From contig JAFWXW010000030.1 of NCBI GenBank assembly GCA_017517845.1, forward strand, positions 1 to 49,394: 49,394 nucleotides of DNA, read 5' to 3'. A model generated the notes under the pieces. The model did not search any database, was not told the origin of the DNA, and was given only the letters and a program-made list of their open reading frames with translations. The position numbers and the translations under genes are program-made. The stretch is from Paludibacteraceae bacterium. GTDB lineage: Bacteria; Bacteroidota; Bacteroidia; Bacteroidales; Paludibacteraceae. Below are positions 44,570 through 49,394 of this stretch, one piece after another. Each line of letters starts with the position of its first letter. Position 1 is the stretch's first letter.

Positions 44570-45451
44570 CTAGAATGTTTGAGTAGAAACTAGGCGAACA
44601 GCCAAACCATCGTATGGGAAAGTAAATGCAATTTCTGCTTCCATAGCATTGCCATAAAACATTGCAGCAGAGGTAGTCATATGCCAATATCCAGCCCAAT
44701 AACGGCAACTCTCTTGCAATTCGTTAATTGTTACGCCTTTTCGATAGCCAATTGCAGGTAGAAATATAGCACCAGCAGCTTCTAGTTTATCCCACATAGG
44801 CTCAGAAATTATCTGAAGACTTGCATACCCTTCTTCATACGAACTAAAACCAATCTTTAAATCCACATCATCTGGACAGACCCAATTATCTGGCAGTAAA
44901 ATCACACCATTATTGCCCTTTACACGGCCTACAGTTATTAAATCTGAAGCATTTTCACGAGAGTGAAGTAAATATTCCCATTCGTTCAACGATAGTGTAC
45001 GCCATGTATTAGGTTCATCATCGCCTATTTTATTAGAACCCCAATCTACAAAGGTTGAATAACTATCGTAAGACATAGATGTTTTTGTAGGATCATCACC
45101 TGTACCCCAACCAAATAGGTCTATCCAACCACTATAATTAGGACTAATATTCTCATTTTCTTTCCCCACATGAGCTGTCTGATCAGGAGCAAAACGCCAT
45201 TCTTTCCTTCTAGGATAATATTGTAAATTACCAGGTGAGAATAACACTCTATCTACAGGGTTTATAGAAAAAACTTTGTAATCATCATCTGGAGTATAAG
45301 GGCTCCCATCACTTTCTAATCTTACCTTTTCCACATCAGAAGTTGAAAATTCTGAATATGTACCATCTTTATGACAAACATATAGATTTTCTTGTGCAAA
45401 CGCAGAAACTAACATCTGCAATGCAATAAAAAATAGAGTAAACTTTTTCAT
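44570..45451 (-). CDS. Secreted Bacteroidales surface-type protein
   Basis: The 293-residue protein has a signal peptide (MKKFTLFFIALQMLVSAFA-Q). It is followed by a short module (NLYVCHKDGTYSEFSTSDVEKVRL) that also opens the secreted proteins at 11698-12942. The main domain shows VDRVLFSPGNLQYYP, WRFAPDQTAHVG, GWIDLFGWGTG, WRTLSLNEWEYLL and a C-terminal GLAVRLVS. This pattern is common in Bacteroidales exported proteins and has no established function. No T9SS sorting domain or lipobox is present. It is monocistronic with its own terminator. Confidence 0.78.
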   Translation of the reverse strand: MKKFTLFFIALQMLVSAFAQENLYVCHKDGTYSEFSTSDVEKVRLESDGSPYTPDDDYKVFSINPVDRVLFSPGNLQYYPRRKEWRFAPDQTAHVGKENENISPNYSGWIDLFGWGTGDDPTKTSMSYDSYSTFVDWGSNKIGDDEPNTWRTLSLNEWEYLLHSRENASDLITVGRVKGNNGVILLPDNWVCPDDVDLKIGFSSYEEGYASLQIISEPMWDKLEAAGAIFLPAIGYRKGVTINELQESCRYWAGYWHMTTSAAMFYGNAMEAEIAFTFPYDGLAVRLVSTQTF

Positions 45452-45676
45452 CGTTTTCTACATTTAAATATTAATATTACTTTTAACTTCTAACCCTTTG
45501 GTTACCCAACAGAATTCTAGTTCTAAAGTATAAAACATCAATAATTCCATGTTTTTTATTTGAATTTATTAATTCCACATTAATATATCTTCACAGAGAA
45601 ATTACAAAAGTTTTACAATTTTCTGCATATCCATTTTTTATACAATTATTGAGAGGTAAATTTTCCAATCTTTTAC

Positions 45677-45684
45677 TATATTTG
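45677..45684 (+). promoter_or_regulatory. -7 element for the deacetylase gene
   Basis: TATATTTG lies 31 bp before the ATG. The leader holds a direct repeat of CACAGATAT. The rest of the gap 45452-45676 is AT-rich with nothing recognisable. Confidence 0.45.
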
Positions 45685-45715
45685 CAAGGATAAAAAATCA
45701 CAGATATTCACAGAT

Positions 45716-46501
45716 ATGAAAGATTTTACCTTAAAAAAATATAGAGAACTACTTGTGGCATTTAAAAGTGCTGGTTATGAGTTTTATACTTTTGAGCAAT
45801 ACCTTAATAAATTGGATTCGCTTGCAGAAAAATTTATAGTGCTTCGCCACGACGTAGATTTAAAAGTAGAAAATTCTGTGGCTACTGCCAAAATAGAAAA
45901 TGAATTGGGAATAAATTCTACATATTATTTTAGGGTAATTCCAGAAAGCAATCAGCCAGATAAAATAAAAAAGATTGCTTCACTTGGGCACGAAGTGGGC
46001 TATCACTACGAAGATATGTCGTTATTGGGTGGCGATATTGACAAGGCTTACGAACATTTCAAGGAAAAATTGGAATATTTCAGAGGCTTTTATCCTGTGA
46101 AGACTATTTGTATGCATGGAGCCCCAACTAGCAAATACGATGGCAAAGACCTTTGGAAAAAATATGATTATAAAGAATTGGGAATAATTGGCGAGCCATA
46201 TTTTGATATAGATTTTTCATGTTTGTTTTACCTTACAGACACTGGCAGAATGTGGGACGGTTACAAAGTGAGTGTTCGAGACAAAATACCTATGTATCAA
46301 GATATTTGGACAAAGGAAGGAAAGATTTACCATTCTTCTAATGACATTATTTCAGCCATTGGTGGCAGTCTTCCTACTCGCATTATGATTACCACCCACC
46401 CTCAACGCTGGACAGACTCTTCACTTGCGTGGTGGAAAGAGTTTGTTATTCAAAATTTGAAAAATATTATAAAAAGAATTATGTTAAAAGTGAGAAGTTA
46501 G
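45716..46501 (+). CDS. Polysaccharide deacetylase-like protein
   Basis: The 261-residue protein has the NodB-type VLRHDVDLKVENS (metal-binding Asp pair, ~residues 40-52), GHEVGYHYEDMS, KTICMHGAPTSKYDG and ITTHPQRW near the C-terminus. These are conserved in Bacteroidota proteins that act on cell-surface polysaccharides. No signal peptide is visible. It ends LKVRS* where the last codons resemble a decayed heptamer repeat. It precedes a FemAB-like transferase gene, so both may modify an envelope or exported glycan. Confidence 0.78.
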   Translation: MKDFTLKKYRELLVAFKSAGYEFYTFEQYLNKLDSLAEKFIVLRHDVDLKVENSVATAKIENELGINSTYYFRVIPESNQPDKIKKIASLGHEVGYHYEDMSLLGGDIDKAYEHFKEKLEYFRGFYPVKTICMHGAPTSKYDGKDLWKKYDYKELGIIGEPYFDIDFSCLFYLTDTGRMWDGYKVSVRDKIPMYQDIWTKEGKIYHSSNDIISAIGGSLPTRIMITTHPQRWTDSSLAWWKEFVIQNLKNIIKRIMLKVRS

Positions 46502-46504
46502 AAC

Positions 46505-46617
46505 GAATTCCTAATTGCCTACGGCGATTCTTGGCTACACTCGGGATAACTCAAGCAAGCTTGGTTCTCCTCTCGTTTGCACAAGAATTCCTAACTCCTA
46601 ACTCCTAACTCCTAATT
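46505..46617 (-). repeat. Heptamer array plus 75-bp core element, copy 5 (inverted)
   Basis: On the minus strand, about four heptamers (46585-46617) are followed by the core from TGCAAACGAGAGGAG to GCCGTAGGCAATTAGG. Hairpins are CAAGC-TT-GCTTG and GCC-GTA-GGC. It is inverted relative to the flanking plus-strand genes. Confidence 0.85.
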
Positions 46618-46620
46618 ATT

Positions 46621-47589
46621 ATGCGTAGCATAACCTCAATCGACTGGCAGGAACTATTGACCGAAAGCCCATATTCCAATGCCTTTCAGACGGAAGAAAT
46701 GTACAATTTCCTTTCGTCTTTGGAGTTTTTGCAAACATTTCTCTCCTACGTTAGAAATCCCCACGGCAAACTCATGGGGCTTGCTGTTGGCTACATACAA
46801 GCCGAAAAAGGCATAAAAAAACACTTTTCACGTCGTGCCATCATCCAAGGTGGACTTTTGCTCGCAAAAGATATTGCCGAAGGCGAACTAAAAACTCTTT
46901 TACTAGACATAAAACAGAAAACCTCATCTGCAATTTATGTAGAAATAAGAAACAATGCAGATTATTCCAAATATAAATCTGTATTTGAAGAGGTAGGTTT
47001 TGAATACAAACCTCACCTAAACTGCCTAATAGATTGTTCTGATGCCGATGTTGCTTTTAAAAACATGAACGAAAGCCGTCGCAGACAAGTGCGCATTGCC
47101 ACAGAGGCGGAATATGAGGTAAAAATGGCAGAAACCGAAGCAGAAGTAGATGAATTTTATAAACTTCTTTCTGCACACTACAAAAACAAGGTAAAAAAGC
47201 CTATTTTCCCGAAGGAATTTTTCGCACAAATACTTGCCAAAAAAGTAGGCGAAATAATGCTTATAAAGATAAACGGCAAGGTTGTTTCTGGTATGCTCCA
47301 ACTTTGTCACGAAAAAACGGTGTACGATTATTATGTTTTTGGGTTAGACACCCAATATCCAAACAATTACCCTTCTGTACTAGTTTATTGGGAAACAATC
47401 AAACGTGCATCTGCACACGGCTATACCACATTTGACACCATGGGAGCAGGCACCCCAGGACAAGCCTACGGCGTACGCGACTTCAAACTTCGCTTTGGCT
47501 CACGCCTAGTAGAACACGGCCGCTTCCTTTCCATAAACAAACCCCTACTCTACAAACTCGGCACATTAGCAATAAAACTCATTTCGTAA
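46621..47589 (+). CDS. FemAB-like GNAT transferase
   Basis: The 322-residue cytoplasmic protein has the double-GNAT look of FemAB/peptidyltransferase relatives: an N-terminal half with QTEEMYNFLSSLEF and RRAIIQGGLLL, then LIDCSDADVAFKNMNESRRRQVRIA and FDTMGAGTPGQAYGVRDFKLRFGS near the end. Family members transfer aminoacyl or acyl groups to peptidoglycan precursors or exopolysaccharide. With the deacetylase upstream, polysaccharide modification is the better guess. Its ATG is 3 bp after the inverted repeat array. Confidence 0.78.
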   Translation: MRSITSIDWQELLTESPYSNAFQTEEMYNFLSSLEFLQTFLSYVRNPHGKLMGLAVGYIQAEKGIKKHFSRRAIIQGGLLLAKDIAEGELKTLLLDIKQKTSSAIYVEIRNNADYSKYKSVFEEVGFEYKPHLNCLIDCSDADVAFKNMNESRRRQVRIATEAEYEVKMAETEAEVDEFYKLLSAHYKNKVKKPIFPKEFFAQILAKKVGEIMLIKINGKVVSGMLQLCHEKTVYDYYVFGLDTQYPNNYPSVLVYWETIKRASAHGYTTFDTMGAGTPGQAYGVRDFKLRFGSRLVEHGRFLSINKPLLYKLGTLAIKLIS

Positions 47590-47594
47590 AAACT

Positions 47595-47639
47595 CAAATG
47601 CTCGCCACTTTTTTGTAGCGAGCATTTGTTTTATTTTTC
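47595..47639. terminator. Terminator between the transferase and DUF4143 ATPase genes
   Basis: CAAATGCTCGC (47595-47605) pairs with GCGAGCATTTG (47618-47628), then TTTTATTTTT. Its 3' part is duplicated at 49082-49112 on the other side of the ATPase gene. Confidence 0.85.
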
Positions 47640-48914
47640 TATCAACCAATCATAAGCCGGAATTATCTCTATTGTTTTTCCTTCCATAGTGAGAGTCTCA
47701 CGTTGAAAGTCCGTTATTAAGTAGAGATTATTGCAATTTGTTTCAGCAGATGCAGTCAACAAACCTCTCAATTCTCTTTTCCGTGTTTTTTCTTTGCTAA
47801 TATCAAATGATACTTGGTATATCTCTTCAACACGATTATCTCTACAAACTACAAAATCTGCCTCGTAACCACTAGCATTCTTAAAATAGTAAACATCCCT
47901 GTTAATAGGTCTATTGCGACGAAGCAACTCTAAATATACAATAGTTTCCAATCTCCATCCTAAATTATCACCTGCAAAAGCATCTTGCCTACCGTCCATC
48001 AATGCCACATCTATAGGATAAACTTTCTCGTTTCTGACTCTCTGTTTGCTTTTTGTAGAAAATCTCTTCAAACCCAACATTAAATATGCCTCTTTCAGAA
48101 AACCTATGTAATTGTTTACTGTATGGTTTGATTTTAACCCAACTACAGACGCTAATTCATTTTCAACAATAGTAACTGGTGCAATGTTCATCAAATGATG
48201 CGTCAGTTGCTCAAAAGCTTCTTTATACTTAATATTATGCCTTTGCTCTATATCTCGCCTCAAAATATTGCTCACCAAGTTTCCGATATAGCGAGATTTA
48301 TTCTTTTCCCAAATCAACTCAGGGAAACCACCTTGTTTCATATACTCATCAAAAGCAGCTCTTCGTTGGGCTTCTGCTTTAGTTGTAATAGATTTGGTAT
48401 CTACATTTTTAATATTACACCAATCTGTAAATGAAAATGGATATAATTCAATTTGATTATTTCTACCAGTTAAGTGCGTTGCAAGTTCTCCACTTAATAG
48501 TTTGGCATTTGAGCCTGTAACTACAATATGTAACCTTTGACGAAGAAGGCGATTTACAAACAAGTGCCAACCATCAATATTTTGTATTTCATCAAGGGAA
48601 AGGTACTTAAAATCTCCGTATAACTTATATAATACCTCTAGTACAGTATTTAAATCATTAGTTTCCATTTGCTGGAAACGCTCATCATCAAAGTTTGCGT
48701 ATGCAAATGTTACGTTCTTTGATTTTAGGGCATTATAACACAATGTAGATTTACCACTTCTACGAACCCCTATAACTACTTGTGCTAAATGGCTCTCCAA
48801 ATTTACTTCACTTTCTTCCTTGCGTGAACATAAATCTGATTTTTGCAATGCAACTAACTCTTCGTATTGCTCTGCTAAAACCTGCTCTATTACCCTTTTA
48901 TCTACCATAATCAT
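47631..48914 (-). CDS. AAA ATPase with DUF4143 domain
   Basis: The 427-residue protein has a P-loop GVRRSGKST (~residues 50-58), a Walker B-like YLSLDEIQNIDGW, a sensor region VVTGSNAKLL, and TGRNNQIELYPFSFTDW. A C-terminal nuclease-like DUF4143 part shows GYEADFVV. Such ATPases are widespread in gut Bacteroidota and archaea and have no settled function. An internal ATG at 48908 (MVDKRV) is an alternative start. A -7 element, four 32-bp-spaced repeats and flanking direct repeats lie around it. Confidence 0.85.
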   Translation of the reverse strand: MIMVDKRVIEQVLAEQYEELVALQKSDLCSRKEESEVNLESHLAQVVIGVRRSGKSTLCYNALKSKNVTFAYANFDDERFQQMETNDLNTVLEVLYKLYGDFKYLSLDEIQNIDGWHLFVNRLLRQRLHIVVTGSNAKLLSGELATHLTGRNNQIELYPFSFTDWCNIKNVDTKSITTKAEAQRRAAFDEYMKQGGFPELIWEKNKSRYIGNLVSNILRRDIEQRHNIKYKEAFEQLTHHLMNIAPVTIVENELASVVGLKSNHTVNNYIGFLKEAYLMLGLKRFSTKSKQRVRNEKVYPIDVALMDGRQDAFAGDNLGWRLETIVYLELLRRNRPINRDVYYFKNASGYEADFVVCRDNRVEEIYQVSFDISKEKTRKRELRGLLTASAETNCNNLYLITDFQRETLTMEGKTIEIIPAYDWLIEK

Positions 48915-48929
48915 TTAATTTTAATAGTG

Positions 48930-48937
48930 CAAATATA
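48930..48937 (-). promoter_or_regulatory. -7 element for the DUF4143 ATPase gene
   Basis: TATATTTG is read on the minus strand 15 bp before the ATG. TTTG at 48956-48953 is 15 bp away, closer than the usual 19 bp. Confidence 0.45.
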
Positions 48938-48954
48938 GTAAATTTTTTATATCA

Positions 48955-49072
48955 AACACCATAATACAGACAAAAACACATTTTCTAACGCCATAAATAT
49001 GTTAAAATTTATTTTTCGTAACGCCATAACACAGACAAAAAGACATTTCTCAACGCCATAAATATGTTAAAA
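48955..49072. repeat. Four iteron-like repeats upstream of the ATPase gene
   Basis: AACRCCATAA occurs at 48955, 48987, 49020 and 49052, spaced 32, 33 and 32 bp. The first and third are followed by ACAGACAAAAA, the second and fourth by ATATGTTAAAA, so the larger unit is 65 bp, present twice. No ORF overlaps it. Confidence 0.85.
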
Positions 49073-49081
49073 ACATACACA

Positions 49082-49112
49082 CTCGCCACTTTTGTAGCGA
49101 GCATTTGTTTTA
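49082..49112. repeat. Second copy of the ATPase-flanking hairpin sequence
   Basis: CTCGCCACTTTTGTAGCGAG and the following CATTTGTTTTA repeat the sequence at 47601-47632 except for two T residues in the loop run and the last base aligned. The stem is shorter here because the left arm lacks AAATG. Confidence 0.8.
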
Positions 49113-49145
49113 CAATTCCCAAGGGAATACATATTCTACGCCATT

Positions 49146-49285
49146 ATTCAAATCAACTCGAAAATATTATCATTTTTCATAAAATATTCGACTATACTCG
49201 AAAATTTTGCAGTTTTTAGATGTAAATTCTAATCAACTCTAAAATTTCAAAGAAATCTAAGCAACAAATCAATCCCTTAAAAATT
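49146..49285. repeat. Degenerate motif repeated every 40 bp
   Basis: AATCAACTCGAAAAT (49151), ACTATACTCGAAAAT (49191) and AATCAACTCTAAAAT (49231) start exactly 40 bp apart, each after TATTC or ATTC. A weaker AATCCCTTAAAAAT is at 49271. The second copy contains TTCGA-CTATAC-TCGAA, an inverted repeat. With the iterons and hairpin this accounts for most of the gene-free stretch 48915-49324. Confidence 0.6.
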
Positions 49286-49310
49286 GTGAAAAAAAATAAA
49301 AATTCTTTAC

Positions 49311-49318
49311 TATTTTTG
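49311..49318 (+). promoter_or_regulatory. -7 element for the rightmost ORF
   Basis: TATTTTTG lies 6 bp before the ATG at 49325, so the transcript would have almost no leader. TTG at 49284-49286 is 24 bp upstream, longer than usual. Confidence 0.4.
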
Positions 49319-49324
49319 TAGGGT

Positions 49325-49394
49325 ATGAAAAATGAAATATTAAATAGTAAGAATGCGCTATGTATGTACGGATGTATCGCCGCCACATACATAC
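49325..49394 (+). CDS. Start of an ORF cut by the right edge
   Basis: The frame is open from the ATG at 49325 to the end (MKNEILNSKNALCMYGCIAA...), 23 codons. It is too short to identify. The downstream part includes an inverted repeat TATGTATGT / ACATACATA. It may not be a real gene. Confidence 0.3.
   Translation, partial: MKNEILNSKNALCMYGCIAATYI
49359..49393. repeat. Inverted repeat at the right edge
   Basis: TATGTATGT (49359-49367) and ACATACATA (49385-49393) are complementary, with 17 bp between them. It may continue beyond the window. Confidence 0.5.

Noticed and set aside
47631-48914. DUF4143 ATPase as part of a defence island
   Set aside because: No nuclease, methylase, toxin or phage gene accompanies it, so a defence role is not supported by context.
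48955-49072. CRISPR array
   Set aside because: Repeats are only 10 bp, the alternating spacers are themselves repeated, and no cas gene is near.
1-49394. Prophage, transposon or integrated plasmid
   Set aside because: No integrase, transposase, relaxase or phage structural gene was found. The gene content is housekeeping, with small repeats only.

Overview
The window looks like a chromosomal segment of a low-GC Bacteroidales-type bacterium. Four things point there. Bacteroidota promoters (TAnnTTTG at about -7, TTG or TTTG about 19 bp upstream) sit in front of many genes. Leaders before start codons are A-rich and mostly lack Shine-Dalgarno sequences. One secreted protein carries a type IX secretion sorting domain. 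Several gene orders are typical of the order (nadK/pdxJ/exbB/exbD/tonB and purM/prfA/pyrF/HD/lpxD/lpxC/lpxA), and there is a Bacteroides-type serine palmitoyltransferase. The genus cannot be named from the sequence.

Layout. 1-770: the 5' end of an unrecognised gene and a lipoprotein gene broken by a one-base frameshift, expressed from overlapping divergent promoters. 792-3072: hpt, adk, obgE. 3223-6356 (minus): era, der, gluQRS. 6506-8074: a secreted nuclease and a higBA-like toxin-antitoxin pair whose toxin end is replaced by repeat DNA. 8079-11627: a DUF4922 nucleotidyltransferase-like protein, a SpoIID/LytB protein and an AmpG-like permease, probably for muropeptide recycling. 11698-13745 (minus): two secreted proteins and a HAD phosphatase. 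13839-17722: lipoprotein, hisC, hisB, and an aspartate-type aminotransferase. 17796-20448 (minus): a twin-ABC ATPase and a ROK kinase. 20591-28346: pheT, yebC, ruvC and nadK (minus), pdxJ, and the exbB/exbD/tonB energiser. 28352-37547: purM, prfA, pyrF, an HD hydrolase, lpxD/lpxC/lpxA, glnS. 37697-45451 (minus): serine palmitoyltransferase, rimM, a small membrane protein, tRNA-Val, a tyrosine phenol-lyase/tryptophanase family enzyme, valS, a secreted protein. 45716-48914: polysaccharide deacetylase, FemAB-like transferase, and a DUF4143 ATPase (minus). The right edge holds an iteron-like region and the start of another ORF.

Most genes are ordinary housekeeping genes. The unusual content is between them. 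(i) Arrays of a 7-bp unit (TTAGGAG/TGAGGAG/TTAGGAA) sit at or just after stop codons. They supply the last residues and stop codons of several proteins, and one array lies in frame inside the SpoIID gene. (ii) Five copies of a roughly 75-bp element accompany the arrays and contain two small hairpins with compensatory base changes between copies. (iii) Three copies of a different hairpin-bounded element lie just 3' of minus-strand genes. (iv) Upstream of the DUF4143 ATPase are four AACGCCATAA-type repeats at 32-33 bp spacing, and beyond them a degenerate motif repeated at exactly 40 bp. No CRISPR array, prophage, transposase or recognisable multi-gene defence island was found.
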